Shown: positions 52,619 through 62,105, counted from the first letter of the stretch. The stretch is 64,000 nt of DNA from Vogesella alkaliphila (GCF_014652475.1 NZ_BMYW01000006.1:55319-119318), one strand, 5' to 3'. The notes: generated by a model not told the origin, from the letters alone. Translations and numbers: made by a program.

Positions 52619-53209
52619 TCAGTTGAAGGTAAGCGGGCCATTTTCCAGCTTGACCGTTTCCGTCAGCGTCTGCTTCACCTCGCTGGCATTCTTCAGCTCG
52701 CCCACCAGGGTGATGGCGATGGTGCCGGAGGCGCTGCTGGGCACAAAGCTCAAGGCGCTGATATTGGTGACGTTGTCATCGGTCACCGCCTCCCAGACGT
52801 TGTTTGCCCCCGGGGTGCAGCTGTAGCTCGAGCCGCTGCTGCGCATGTAGACCGCGCCACTGGCCCGCAAAAAGCCGTACTTCACATCGCTGGGCACCGT
52901 GGTCGATGCCGTGGCGTTGCGGTCGTAACTGTACAGCACGCAGCCGGCGGTAGAGGTGGTCATGGTCTGGAACGGGTTGGTAGCGGACGCGGTGCTGGCC
53001 CAGTAGCCGGCGCGCCGCAGCTCGCGACTCATCAGCATCATGGTGGCACGCATTTCCTGGTTCAGGCGGATCGCCTTCAGCGTGTCGCTATTGCTGCGGA
53101 TATTGTTGATCAGGAAGGTGGTCAGCCCCAGCATCAGCACCAGGCCGATTACCAGCGCCACCATCAGCTCGATCAGGGTAAAGCCGTGCTGCCGAACAGG
53201 TTTCAACAT
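52619..53209 (-). CDS. pilW: Minor pilin PilW-like
   Basis: The 196-residue protein has a prepilin site (RQHGFTLIELMVALVIGLVL) and the PilW pattern NQEMRATMMLMSRELRRAGY, followed by a beta domain with two Cys (AGCVLYSYD, SYSCTPGANN). It overlaps the end of the FimT/GspH gene by 7 bases. The ATG at 53209 is the first in frame near the pilin leader; longer frames run through the neighbour in another frame. Part of the initiating minor-pilin complex. Confidence 0.88.
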   Translation of the reverse strand: MLKPVRQHGFTLIELMVALVIGLVLMLGLTTFLINNIRSNSDTLKAIRLNQEMRATMMLMSRELRRAGYWASTASATNPFQTMTTSTAGCVLYSYDRNATASTTVPSDVKYGFLRASGAVYMRSSGSSYSCTPGANNVWEAVTDDNVTNISALSFVPSSASGTIAITLVGELKNASEVKQTLTETVKLENGPLTFN

Positions 53210-53763
53210 GCCGGATAGGTCCCCGTTAGCCCGACGCCCGCCGGCGCGCACACGCTGATGCGGCCAAGCAGCGCCAGGTTCACCTGCGCCTGCTTGCCCA
53301 GTGCCGACTCCATGATCACGTGGCCGGTGCCCAGCGCCACACCGCGCACCGGGTCGAAGCCGGTCTTGTTGCCGCTGAAACTGATCCCCGCCGACGCCGG
53401 GATCGACACCTTCTGGAAGTCCAGGTAATCCACCCGTTTCAGCGCGCAATAACCGGTGCTGGAACTGGCCACCACCGAACAGTCGCAGGCCGTCGTGCCC
53501 AGAATCATGCCGTAGCACCAGCTGGCACCACCGCTGAAGCTGATCTGCACGTTCTGGTTGTTGCGGATGGCTTCCGAGCGCGCATATTGCATGTCGCCAT
53601 AGATGGCATCGGCCACCGCCACCAGGCGCCGCTTGTCGATCTGTTCATTCAGCACCGGCACCGCCATCACCAGCAGGATGCCGGTGATCGCCAGCGCCAC
53701 CACCAGCTCGATCAGGGTAAAGCCCCGGCCAACACCTGCAGCCGTACAAGCCGGACGCTTCAT
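53203..53763 (-). CDS. fimT: FimT/GspH-like minor pilin
   Basis: The 186-residue protein has a prepilin site (GVGRGFTLIELVVALAITGI) and the GspH/FimT pattern (IYGDMQYARSEAIRNNQNVQ). Its beta domain is rich in Cys (WCYGMILGTTACDCSVV, GYCALKR, the final PAC). FimT homologues bind DNA and aid natural transformation in some species, so it is a second candidate receptor for the uptake word. It starts one base after the preceding pilin stop region and overlaps PilW. Confidence 0.87.
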   Translation of the reverse strand: MKRPACTAAGVGRGFTLIELVVALAITGILLVMAVPVLNEQIDKRRLVAVADAIYGDMQYARSEAIRNNQNVQISFSGGASWCYGMILGTTACDCSVVASSSTGYCALKRVDYLDFQKVSIPASAGISFSGNKTGFDPVRGVALGTGHVIMESALGKQAQVNLALLGRISVCAPAGVGLTGTYPAC

Positions 53764-53764
53764 G

Positions 53765-54184
53765 TCACTTGCTCCAGCACGCGCTTGGCGTGGTGGTGAT
53801 GCTGCCGGCCGCCTGCTGCAGCTGGATCGCGGTGCAGCCGGTATCCGAGGCCTGCGATTTGCCGGAAACCGCCGTGGCCGTCACCAGATAACCGGTGGCG
53901 GTGGCGCTGCTGACGGCGATGGTGTAATAGCCGCTCTCGGTCGTCGCCGGCATGCCGATTTGGGCCAGTGTGCCGTAGCTGGTGTTGTTGCCGCGATACT
54001 TCTCCTGCGCAAACTGGACCGCGCGAATCGCCACCGTGGCGTCGGTACGCCGGCTTTTCTGGATGTAGCCGGAATAGGCCGGCATCGCAATCGCCGCCAG
54101 GATGCCGACGACCGCCACCACCAGCAGCAATTCAATCAGGGTAAAACCTTTGCTTGTCGCCATCGATTTTTTTATCAACGTCAT
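53765..54184 (-). CDS. PilE/ComP-like type IV pilin
   Basis: The 139-residue protein has prepilin site [20 protein letters not shown] with Glu5, an amphipathic helix ([20 protein letters not shown]) and a C-terminal disulfide region (DTGCTAI...PSACWSK). The size fits a minor PilE-type subunit. In Neisseria the related minor pilin ComP is the DUS receptor, so this gene is the leading local candidate. That is inference. It heads the operon. ATG 54184 or 54163 may be the start; neither has a clear ribosome site. Confidence 0.82.
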   Translation of the reverse strand: MTLIKKSMATSKGFTLIELLLVVAVVGILAAIAMPAYSGYIQKSRRTDATVAIRAVQFAQEKYRGNNTSYGTLAQIGMPATTESGYYTIAVSSATATGYLVTATAVSGKSQASDTGCTAIQLQQAAGSITTTPSACWSK

Positions 54185-54607
54185 AAATTGCGTTCAATTC
54201 CGGTTGAATGCCAAGCGTCACGCCACGGGAGGCCATGGCAGCAATTGAAAATTCTATAAAACAGCTTTAAAAACAATGCGCTCACGGCAGCAGTGTAATG
54301 AATTTTGCCAGCTTGAGCGCAAAACAGCAGCAAAAATGCGCGGCTACCACCGAAAACCGGCCTGCGCTGCACCACTTCTCCCGCAGCGCGTTCACGGGCC
54401 TGTGGCCCCGAAGGGCACCCTCGCCCCTTGTCGCCGCTGTTTTCAGCCTAGTTGTCCCGCCACCATTGTCAACGATGATTTAAAACCAGCGGTGCTGGCG
54501 CTACAAATAACCACAAACCAATCCGGATAATTAATATGCATAAACTGGGATGAATTAATCGGCCACCCAACGATTGATGCACTTGAAATAAATGGCACGC
54601 AAGCAAA
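54185..54607. other. Gene-free stretch upstream of the pilin operon
   Basis: About 420 bases without a credible gene. The part next to the pilin gene is AT-rich (54240-54300) and probably holds its promoter (TATAGAAT-type -10 on the minus strand, no clear -35). No DUS-like word lies here. Confidence 0.4.
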
Positions 54608-54661
54608 ACGGGAAAGCCCTTGCCGCACGGCCGATTACCGTGCCGGCAAACGCTTTCCCGT
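54608..54661 (-). terminator. Large two-part hairpin terminator of dsbC
   Basis: ACGGGAAAGC and GCTTTCCCGT form the outer stem, with TGCCGCACGG and CCGTGCCGGCA nested inside. On the minus strand TTTT follows. It is 20 bases after the dsbC stop. Confidence 0.82.
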
Positions 54662-54681
54662 CTTCGTTCTAGCGGCGTGCT

Positions 54682-55434
54682 TTACTTTGCCGCCAGATGA
54701 CGCTCGATCTCCGCCAGCGGAATGGCGCCGGCCACCAGCTCGCCGTTCGGGAATACCAGCGCCGGGGTGCCGCTGATGCCGAGGCGCTCGCCCAGCGCCG
54801 CGATTTCGGCCAGCGGTGTCGCGCACTTGTCGCTGCCGCTCAGCGCCTTGCCCTGGCGCATGAAGCCCAGCCAGCTTGCGGTGCGGTCACCGCTGCACCA
54901 GATCTGGCGCGATTTGCGCGGCGCATCCGGGTGCAGCTGTGCCAGCGGGTAGAGGAAGGTGTACACCGTCACGTTGTCCAGCTGGCTCAGCGATTCGCGC
55001 TCCAGTTTCTTGCAGAACGGGCAGTCCGGATCGGAGAACACCACCAGCTTGCGTTCACCCTTGCCACGCACTTCCTTGACCGCCTTGTCCAGCGGCAGCT
55101 TGGCCCACTCGACGGTCACCTTGTTCAGCTCTGCCAGCCGTTCTTCGGTCACGCTGGTGCGGGTCTTGGTGTCGATCAGGTCGCCGGTGATCAGGTGGTC
55201 CACCTTGGCGTCGGTATACACCACGCTGTACTGCGCGCGCCCCTGCTGCTTCATCTTCACCACCACCTCGAACAGCCCCGCCACCGGCGCCGGCTGCACG
55301 CTGCTGACCTCGTGCTGCGGAAACTTGCTCTTGAAGGCGGCGCGCACCTGATCCGGCGTCTCGGCGGAGGCGGAGCAGGCCAGCAAGGGCATCATCAGGG
55401 CGGCGAGGGCAAGACGGCGCATAGGCAGAATCAT
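54682..55434 (-). CDS. dsbC: Thiol:disulfide interchange protein DsbC
   Basis: The 250-residue periplasmic protein has a signal peptide (LALAALMMPLLACSASA), an N-terminal dimerisation domain and a thioredoxin domain with CPFC near 138-141 (VVFSDPDCPFCKKLERESLS). A cis-Pro segment (GISGTPALVFPNG) is also present. It isomerises wrong disulfides. The CPFC motif differs from the CGYC of E. coli DsbC but is common in beta-proteobacteria. The gene follows the ubiquinone hydroxylase genes with 18 bases between. Confidence 0.93.
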   Translation of the reverse strand: MILPMRRLALAALMMPLLACSASAETPDQVRAAFKSKFPQHEVSSVQPAPVAGLFEVVVKMKQQGRAQYSVVYTDAKVDHLITGDLIDTKTRTSVTEERLAELNKVTVEWAKLPLDKAVKEVRGKGERKLVVFSDPDCPFCKKLERESLSQLDNVTVYTFLYPLAQLHPDAPRKSRQIWCSGDRTASWLGFMRQGKALSGSDKCATPLAEIAALGERLGISGTPALVFPNGELVAGAIPLAEIERHLAAK

Positions 55435-55452
55435 GGTTGTGCTTTCTTCTGG

Positions 55453-56607
55453 TTAAAAACCCACCGCGTGGCGGGCCAGTTGTTTTTTGATCAGGGGCAG
55501 GCGGTTGGTCAGGTTGAGGCCGGCGTTGCGCAGCCAGGCAAGACCGGGCGCCTGCTTGGCGTGGAACAGCTGGAACAGCGCGTCGCAGGTCAGCTGCATG
55601 GTTCTGACCGCTTCCTTGCGCGTTCGTTCGTAGCGGCGCAGCGTCAGCCATTCGCCGCAATCGCGGGCGCCGGCCAGCACTGCGGCCAACCTTGCCGCGT
55701 CCTGGAAGCCGAGGTTGACGCCCTGCCCGGCCAGCGGGTGCACGGTATGGGCGGCATCGCCGACCAGCGCCACCCGTTCCGCGATCACGTTGTCCGGCGT
55801 GATCAGGCGCAGCGGGAAGGCCGCCGCCGGCGATAGCAGCGTCAGCTCGCCCAGCGCATGGTCCCCGGCCGCGGCCACCGCCGCCGCCAGCCGTGCGCCA
55901 TCCAGCGCCAGCAGCGGCTCCGGCTGGCTGGTCGACCACACCATCGAGATACGGTTGCCCGGCATCGGCAGCCAGGCGAGGATGCCGTCGCCGAGGAACC
56001 ACTGCCGCGCGATATTGCCGTGTGGCCGCTCGCAGGCGAAGTTGGCCACCACGCCGCTGTGACCATAGGGCTTGATGCTGGCGGCGATGCCGCTCTGCTG
56101 CCGCACCCACGAGTTGGCGCCGTCGGCGCCGACAATCAGCTGTGCCTGCAGCTCGCGGCCGTCGTCGAGCACGATGGCCGCCGCGCGCGCGCTGTGGCGC
56201 AAGGCCTGCGGCCGCACCCCGCTCAGCAATTCGACGCCGCTGGCCTGCTGCAGCCGCTGCCAGATCGCAGCCAGCAGCCAGCGGTTTTCCGCGATCCACG
56301 CCAGCGCCTCGGCGCCGGCATCGGCGGCGGAAAAGGCGATCTGGCCGCCCTGGTCGCCGCGGACATCCATGCTGCCGATCACGCCCAGGCGCGAGGCGTC
56401 CGGCCACGCGCCCAGCTGCTGCAGGAAGGCGCGGTTGGCGGGGCTGACCGCGTAGATGCGCGCGTCCCAGCCCTCTTCCAGCGCGTCAAAGCGTTCGGCC
56501 TGGCCTTCGACCAGCGCCACCCGCTTGCCCTGTTTATCCAGCGCCAGCGCCAGCGCGGCACCGACCAGCCCGCCCCCGACCACGATTACGTCAAACTTGT
56601 CCGACAT
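55453..56607 (-). CDS. FAD monooxygenase of ubiquinone synthesis (UbiI/VisC-UbiM type)
   Basis: The 384-residue flavin hydroxylase has FAD loop VIVVGGGLVGAALALALDKQ, the middle motif QLIVGADGANSWVRQQ and GDAAHTVHPLAGQGVNLGFQ. The family hydroxylates the ubiquinone ring. Which position is attacked cannot be read; the pepP-ubiH-visC order suggests the UbiI/VisC slot, while Neisseriales often carry UbiM. It starts after a DUS-like palindrome that separates it from ubiH. DUS-like word at 55681. Confidence 0.88.
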   Translation of the reverse strand: MSDKFDVIVVGGGLVGAALALALDKQGKRVALVEGQAERFDALEEGWDARIYAVSPANRAFLQQLGAWPDASRLGVIGSMDVRGDQGGQIAFSAADAGAEALAWIAENRWLLAAIWQRLQQASGVELLSGVRPQALRHSARAAAIVLDDGRELQAQLIVGADGANSWVRQQSGIAASIKPYGHSGVVANFACERPHGNIARQWFLGDGILAWLPMPGNRISMVWSTSQPEPLLALDGARLAAAVAAAGDHALGELTLLSPAAAFPLRLITPDNVIAERVALVGDAAHTVHPLAGQGVNLGFQDAARLAAVLAGARDCGEWLTLRRYERTRKEAVRTMQLTCDALFQLFHAKQAPGLAWLRNAGLNLTNRLPLIKKQLARHAVGF

Positions 56608-56641
56608 GTTTCTCTTTCAGTTGTGTCCGGCGGCCGATGCT

Positions 56642-56661
56642 TGCGGCCAACGTTGGCCGCA
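56642..56661. repeat. Perfect DUS-like palindrome between two ubi genes
   Basis: TGCGGCCAACGTTGGCCGCA fills the gap between ubiH and the next hydroxylase gene; its last base directly abuts the ubiH stop codon. Confidence 0.92.
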
Positions 56662-57828
56662 TCAGACGCCGACACCGAATACCAGATGACCGGCGAATGC
56701 CTTGCGCAGCGGTGGCAGCGCGTCGATGGCGCTCATGCCCAGCCCGCGCAGCGCCTTCACCGCGATGCCCTGGCCGTCAAACAGCCGCACCAGGCCGTGG
56801 GTGAACCCCACCACCGCGTGGCTGTCGACGCGGCGCGCGGCGCCGTAGCGGCGCAGCAGCGCGGCATCGCCCGGGTCGGCCGCGCCTTGCAGCACGTCCG
56901 CCAGCCCCACCGCGTCGCGCAGGCCGAGGTTGAAACCCTGCGCCGCCACCGGGTGCATGGTCTGCGCCGCGTTGCCTATCATCACCACGCGGCCGCTGTG
57001 CACGCTGTTGAGCTGGCGCAGCGCCAGCGGGAACACCGCGCGTTCGCCGACGCTGACGAAGCGGCCCAGCCGCTCGCCGAAGGCCTGCTGCAGCTCGGCC
57101 AGCAGCACGCTGCCGTCGGCGGCGTGCAGTCGTGCCGCTTCCTCATGGCTGCGCGTCCACACCAGCATCATCTGCTCGCCGTGCGGCAGCAGCGCGAACG
57201 GCCCCTGCGCCGAGAAGCGCTCGTACGCGACATTGCGGTGCGGCTGGCTGGCCTCGACCATCGCCAGTACCGCGCTTTGCTGATAATCGTGCACATGGCG
57301 CTGGATGCCGGGCAGCGATTCCGCCAGCGCGCCGCCCTCGGCCAGCACCAGCAGCCGGCAGGTCAGCAGATGCTGTTGTTCGTTCAGCGTCAGCGTCACG
57401 CTGGCGTAGCGCGCCAGCGACGCGACCTTGCTCACCCGCGCCTGCCACAACACGCGCACGCCGGCCTGCTCCAGCGCCGTCGCCAGCGCCGCGGTCAGCG
57501 CCGGGTAGTCCACCACCGCGCCCAGATGCGGCAGACCCAGATCCTGCTGCGTCAGCACGGTGCGGCCGAAACCGCCCTGCTGCGACACGTGCACGCTGTC
57601 GATCACCGTCGCCGGCAGCGCGTCCGGCCAGGCGCCGGCGGCGGCCAGCTGCTGGCGGCTGTACCACGACAGCGCCAGCGCGCGCGCATCGCGCAGCGGC
57701 GCATCCTTGGCCCGCGCCTCGATCAGCGTCACGTCACGGCCGGCCTGTGCCAGCCGCAATGCCGCCAGCGCGCCGACCGGTCCGCCGCCGACGATGACAA
57801 TCTCACTATGTTCGGGTACGCCTTGCAT
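56662..57828 (-). CDS. ubiH: FAD monooxygenase UbiH-type
   Basis: The 388-residue flavin hydroxylase has FAD loop IVIVGGGPVGALAALRLAQA and GNAAQTMHPVAAQGFNLGLR. It is homologous to the next gene but clearly divergent. By position after pepP it corresponds to UbiH (ring C-6 hydroxylation). The middle motif is LLVLAEGGALAESL rather than the usual DG, a family-typical UbiH variation. ATG 57828; longer frames run into pepP. Confidence 0.85.
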   Translation of the reverse strand: MQGVPEHSEIVIVGGGPVGALAALRLAQAGRDVTLIEARAKDAPLRDARALALSWYSRQQLAAAGAWPDALPATVIDSVHVSQQGGFGRTVLTQQDLGLPHLGAVVDYPALTAALATALEQAGVRVLWQARVSKVASLARYASVTLTLNEQQHLLTCRLLVLAEGGALAESLPGIQRHVHDYQQSAVLAMVEASQPHRNVAYERFSAQGPFALLPHGEQMMLVWTRSHEEAARLHAADGSVLLAELQQAFGERLGRFVSVGERAVFPLALRQLNSVHSGRVVMIGNAAQTMHPVAAQGFNLGLRDAVGLADVLQGAADPGDAALLRRYGAARRVDSHAVVGFTHGLVRLFDGQGIAVKALRGLGMSAIDALPPLRKAFAGHLVFGVGV

Positions 57829-57863
57829 GCTCGTTCCGCCGGTCGCGGCGGCCTCGTTCGGAG

Positions 57864-59159
57864 TCAATGTTGTTTCATCAGCGCTTCGATGTCGTCGATG
57901 CGCTTCGGTACGTCGTCGGTATACACCTGGTGGCCGTCGTCGGTCACCAGCACGTTGTCTTCGATGCGGATGCCGATGTTGTGGAACGCCACCGGCACGC
58001 GGTCGTCCGGGCGGATGTACAGCCCCGGCTCGATGGTGGTGCACATGCCGCTCTGGAAACTGCGCCACTGCCCGCCCGGGCGGCGGGCGCCGACATCGTG
58101 CACGTCCAGGCCGATGAAGTGGCCGATGCCGTGCATGTAGAAGCGGCGGTAGTCACCGGATTCGATCGCCCCGTCCACGCTGCCGGCCAGCAGTTTCAGG
58201 TCCAGCATGCCCTGCACCAGCACCCGCAGCGCGGCGTCGGCCGGAGCATCCAGCCGCGCGCCGGGCTGCACCGCGGCAATCGCCGCCAGCTGCGCCGCCA
58301 GCACCACCTCGTACACGTCGCGCTGCGCGCCGCTGAAACGGCCGTTGACCGGGAAGGTGCGGGTGATGTCTCCAGCGTAGCCGTTGAACTCGCAGCCGGC
58401 ATCGATCAACAGCAGCTCGCCGTCGTTGAGGCGGGCATTGTTGGCCGCGTAGTGCAATGTGCAGGCGTTGGCACCGCCGGCGACGATGCTCTCGTACGCC
58501 GGCTGCCGCGCGCCGTGGCGCACGAAGTGGTACAGCAGCTCGGCCTCGATCTGGTACTCCATCATGCCGGGGCGGCAGGCCTGCATCGCGCGGACATGGC
58601 CCTCGGCAGAAATGCGGCCGGCCTGTTGTAACACGGCGATTTCGCGCTCGTCTTTGATCAGGCGCATCTCGTCGATCATCGCCAGCAGGTCACCGTACTG
58701 CTGCGGCGCGTCCTTGCCGACGCGCGCCTGCTGCCGTGCCTGCTGCAGATAGCCGGCGATGCGCGCATCCCAGCCATTGTCGCGTCCCACCGCCCAGTAC
58801 AGCGCCGCGTGCTCGGCCAGCAGCGGCGGCAGGCGCTGGTCCAGCTCGCTGATGCTGTACGCCTCGTCAAAGCCGAACGCCTCCGCCGCCGCGGCAGGCC
58901 CGTAGCGGAAGCCGTCCCAGATCTCGCTGTCCGGATTCTTGTCGCGACAGAACAGCAGCGCCTTGCCCGCCTTGCCGTCCAGCACCAGCACCGCTTCCGG
59001 CTCGGCAAAGCCGGTCAGATACAGGAAGTGGCTGTCGCCACGGTAGGGATAATGGGCATCGGCGTTGCGGATCACTTCCGGCGCGGTGGGCAGGATGGCG
59101 ATGGCGTCGCCCAGTTGCGCCAGCAGGCGCTGGCGGCGGTGTTGAAAGCTGACATGCAT
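57864..59159 (-). CDS. pepP: Xaa-Pro aminopeptidase
   Basis: The 431-residue metallopeptidase has an N-terminal creatinase-like domain and a pita-bread catalytic domain. Metal ligands are visible in LLIDAGCEFNGYAGDITRTF (two Asp), YMHGIGHFIGLDVHDVG (His), TTIEPGLYI and GIRIEDNVLV (two Glu). It removes N-terminal residues before Pro. ATG 59159 is chosen over the upstream TTG at 59177. It is the first gene of the pepP-ubiH-ubi-dsbC run. Confidence 0.94.
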   Translation of the reverse strand: MHVSFQHRRQRLLAQLGDAIAILPTAPEVIRNADAHYPYRGDSHFLYLTGFAEPEAVLVLDGKAGKALLFCRDKNPDSEIWDGFRYGPAAAAEAFGFDEAYSISELDQRLPPLLAEHAALYWAVGRDNGWDARIAGYLQQARQQARVGKDAPQQYGDLLAMIDEMRLIKDEREIAVLQQAGRISAEGHVRAMQACRPGMMEYQIEAELLYHFVRHGARQPAYESIVAGGANACTLHYAANNARLNDGELLLIDAGCEFNGYAGDITRTFPVNGRFSGAQRDVYEVVLAAQLAAIAAVQPGARLDAPADAALRVLVQGMLDLKLLAGSVDGAIESGDYRRFYMHGIGHFIGLDVHDVGARRPGGQWRSFQSGMCTTIEPGLYIRPDDRVPVAFHNIGIRIEDNVLVTDDGHQVYTDDVPKRIDDIEALMKQH

Positions 59160-59280
59160 GACGATCACGTCCGGCAAGGTGGAAATCGCGCTAGTTTAGC
59201 AGAACAGGCGCGCCACGCCTGCCCACCGCCGCCGCGGCAGCGCTTACAATCGGTCATCACCTCCGCCCCGTTAGCCCGCC

Positions 59281-59892
59281 ATGCCTACCGATCCCCGCAC
59301 CAGCCAGCGCACGCTGGCGTACTACCAGCACCACGCCGACGACTTCTGGCAAGGCACCCGCGACCACGACGTCAGCCAGAACATCGCCAGCCTGCTGCGC
59401 CACCTGCCGCCCACGCCGCTGACCATCCTCGACTTCGGCTGCGGCCCGGGCCGCGACCTGAAGACGTTTCATGAGCTCGGCCACCGGGCGATCGGGCTGG
59501 ACGGCGCGGCGCGCTTCGTGGCGATGGCGCGCGAGTACAGCGGCTGCGAGGTATGGCAGCAGGATTTCCTGCAGCTGCAACTGCCGGCGGCGCACTTCGA
59601 CGGCGTGTTCGCCAATGCCGCGCTGTTCCACATCCCCGGCGCCGAGCTGCCGCGGGTGCTGGCGCAACTGTTCGCCACCCTCAAGCCCGGCGGCGTGCTG
59701 TTCTGCTCCAATCCGCGCGGCAACGGCGAGGAAGGCTGGCAGGGCGAGCGCTACGGCTGCTGGCACAGTTGGCCGCAATGGCAGGCGCTGCTGCAGGGGG
59801 CCGGCTTTGCCCCGCTGGAACACTACTACCGCCCGCCGGGCCTGCCACGCGAGCAGCAACCGTGGCTGGCCAGCGTGTGGCGCCGCCCCTGA
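59281..59892 (+). CDS. SAM-dependent methyltransferase
   Basis: The 203-residue class I methyltransferase has the SAM loop LTILDFGCGPGRDLKTFHEL and acidic ribose contact GLDGAARFVAMA. Motif IV (FDGVFANAALFHIPGAELPR) and the GGVLFCSNPRGNGEEG block follow. Substrate unknown. It diverges from pepP. DUS-like word at 59768 (codes WPQW). The next gene begins 8 bases after its stop, so the two are probably co-transcribed. Confidence 0.85.
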   Translation: MPTDPRTSQRTLAYYQHHADDFWQGTRDHDVSQNIASLLRHLPPTPLTILDFGCGPGRDLKTFHELGHRAIGLDGAARFVAMAREYSGCEVWQQDFLQLQLPAAHFDGVFANAALFHIPGAELPRVLAQLFATLKPGGVLFCSNPRGNGEEGWQGERYGCWHSWPQWQALLQGAGFAPLEHYYRPPGLPREQQPWLASVWRRP

Positions 59893-59900
59893 GGCCCGCG

Positions 59901-61049
59901 ATGCACTGCCGCTTCCACACCGCCATCGACGACATTGCGGCCAACCTTTGGGACGCGCTCAACGTCACCGGCTCGCCCTTCCTCAGCCACGCCTTCCTGG
60001 CGGCGGCGGAGCGCCACGGCGCGGTGGCGCCGGCACTGGGCTGGCAGCCGGCGCACGTGACGCTGCACGCCGACGACGGCAGCCTGCTCGGCGCGCAGCC
60101 GCTGTACCTGCGCACACACTCGTTCGGCGATTTCTCGCACGACTGGGCGTGGGCCGACGCCTACCAGCGCCTCGGCTGGCGCTACTATCCGAAGCTGGTG
60201 TGCGGCATCCCCTACACCCCGGCCAGCGGCGCGCGGCAGCTGATCCACCCCAACGCCGACCGCGCCAGCGTCAGCCGCGCACTGCTGCACGCCAGCCTGC
60301 AGCTGGCCGGCGGCGAACAGGCATCCTCGCTGCAATATCTGTATCTGGACGACGATGCCGAACTGCGCGCGGCACTGGCGAGCGAGGGTTTCCTGCTGCG
60401 CCGCGGCTGCCAGTTCCACTGGCACAACGCCGGCTACCCAAGCTTCGACGACTTCCTCGCTGCCTTCTGTGCCGACAGGCGCAAGAAGGTGAAGCGCGAG
60501 CGGCGCCGCGTCGCCGAGGCCGGCCTGCGCATCGAGATTCGCCACGGCGACGACATCGATGCCGCGCTGTGGCAACAGATCTACCCGCACTACGTGTCGA
60601 CCTTCCGCCGCTTCGGCAATCACCCGGCGTTCAGCCTCGACTTCTTCCGCGAAGTTGGCCGCACGCTGGCGCGGCAGCTGGTGGTGTTTCTGGCGCGCGA
60701 CGCCAGCGACGCGGTGGTCGCCGCCGCCATCTGCTACCGCAGCGACGACACCCTGTACGGCCGCCACTGGGGCGCGGCGGCGGACTACCACAGCCTGCAC
60801 TTCGCGCTGTGCTTCTACGAGGGCATCGACTACTGCATCCGCGAAGGGCTGCAGCACTTCGAGCCCGGCGCCCAGGGCGAACACAAGGTCAGCCGCGGCT
60901 TTGTGCCGCAAGCGACGTGGTCGGCATTCCACATCGCCGACCCGCGCCTGCGCGGCATGATCGGCGACTTCCTGCAGCGCGAACAGCAGGCGGTGGCGCA
61001 GTACCAGGACGAGATGGCGGAACATCTGCCGTTCCGGCAGCAGGACTGA
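59901..61049 (+). CDS. FemAB-like GNAT-fold protein (peptidogalycan-type)
   Basis: The 382-residue protein matches the GNAT-like family annotated as peptidogalycan biosynthesis. It shows SPFLSHAFLAAAERHGAVAP, PLYLRTHSFGDFSHDWAWAD, a central KKVKRERRRVAEAGLRIE helix and GRHWGAAADYHSLHFALCFY. Function is not established; the fold suggests acyl or aminoacyl transfer. Two exact DUS-like words lie inside (59936 and 60654) and one just after it (61070). Confidence 0.8.
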   Translation: MHCRFHTAIDDIAANLWDALNVTGSPFLSHAFLAAAERHGAVAPALGWQPAHVTLHADDGSLLGAQPLYLRTHSFGDFSHDWAWADAYQRLGWRYYPKLVCGIPYTPASGARQLIHPNADRASVSRALLHASLQLAGGEQASSLQYLYLDDDAELRAALASEGFLLRRGCQFHWHNAGYPSFDDFLAAFCADRRKKVKRERRRVAEAGLRIEIRHGDDIDAALWQQIYPHYVSTFRRFGNHPAFSLDFFREVGRTLARQLVVFLARDASDAVVAAAICYRSDDTLYGRHWGAAADYHSLHFALCFYEGIDYCIREGLQHFEPGAQGEHKVSRGFVPQATWSAFHIADPRLRGMIGDFLQREQQAVAQYQDEMAEHLPFRQQD

Positions 61050-61128
61050 GCATCGGCAGCAAGGACAAGGTTGGCCGCAGCCGATCCGGCCACGCAACCG
61101 GGGGCGGCCGGGTGGCGACAACGGCGCC

Positions 61129-62094
61129 TCAGGCGCCGGGCAGCTTGGTGGCCTCGATGTCGCGCAAGGTGTCCAGCAGGGTCGCACGCAGCGGGCCGGC
61201 CAGCGCCAGGCCGTCTTCCGCCGCCTGTTTCGCCTCGGCGGCCCGGCCCTGTTGCAGCAGGATGCGCGCCAGGTTGTTGTAGGCGGCCGCCAGCCGGTGC
61301 GTGACGGCAGCATTGCGGAACACCTGTGCGGCCGCCGGCAAATCACCACTGGCGTACAGCGCATTGCCCAGCCCCATCGCCAGCGTGGCGTTGTGCGGCC
61401 AACGTTGCAGCGCCGCGCGATAGGCGATGACCGCCGCGGCCGGCGCGGCGTTGCGCTCGAAGGCCACCAGCGCCCGTGTCGCGTCCGGCTCCGCGACACT
61501 CGCCGGCAGCCGCCCCGGCGGCAGCGCGACGAAGGCCCAGAACTGGCTGCGCTGCCAGGTATGACCGAAGGTGCGCAGCGTCATCTCCTGCCGCCGCATC
61601 GGCCCCGAGCGCAGCAGCAGCAGCTCCCGCTCAAGGTCGTAGCCGACCACCACCGCGTAGTGCCAGGACGGCGCCCACGACAGGCCCAGGTTCTGCAGCA
61701 CCACCACCGGATGCCCGGCGTCGACCTCCTGTTTCAGCGCCGCCAGCGTGCCGGGGATGACCATCGCCACCGCCCCCTGCCGCCGTGCACCGCTCAGCAT
61801 CTCGATCTGCAGCGTGCCTTCCCGTCCCGGCAGGAACACCTGCCCCACCAGCTGCGCCGGCGTGGTCGCCAGCCCGACGGCGGACAGGCTGGTCGCCAGT
61901 GCCGCCGGGCCGCAGAAATGGCTGTCGTCGGGGAAGAACGGGGTATCGACCAGTTCGGCGCGGGTCGGCGCACCGGGCGCGAGCGCGACCGGCTGCAGCG
62001 GCGTGCTGGCGCAGGCGGCCAGCAGCAGCGCGCACAGCGCGGCCGGCAGCGCCAGCCGCAGCGCCCGCAACCGCCGGATCAGCGTCGCCAGCAT
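61129..62094 (-). CDS. PA2778-family lipoprotein cysteine peptidase with TPR
   Basis: The 321-residue protein has a lipoprotein signal (ALCALLLAAC). A papain-like/C39-type domain follows, with Cys in DDSHFCGPAALATSLSAVGL and His in APSWHYAVVVGYDLE. The C-terminal part holds TPR helices (PHNATLAMGLGNALYASGDL, RLAAAYNNLARILLQQGRAA). It forms a known pair with the PA2779-family gene 11 bases upstream. The substrate is unknown. A DUS-like word lies at 61394. Confidence 0.85.
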   Translation of the reverse strand: MLATLIRRLRALRLALPAALCALLLAACASTPLQPVALAPGAPTRAELVDTPFFPDDSHFCGPAALATSLSAVGLATTPAQLVGQVFLPGREGTLQIEMLSGARRQGAVAMVIPGTLAALKQEVDAGHPVVVLQNLGLSWAPSWHYAVVVGYDLERELLLLRSGPMRRQEMTLRTFGHTWQRSQFWAFVALPPGRLPASVAEPDATRALVAFERNAAPAAAVIAYRAALQRWPHNATLAMGLGNALYASGDLPAAAQVFRNAAVTHRLAAAYNNLARILLQQGRAAEAKQAAEDGLALAGPLRATLLDTLRDIEATKLPGA

Positions 62095-62105
62095 CGGCTC
62101 GCCGC

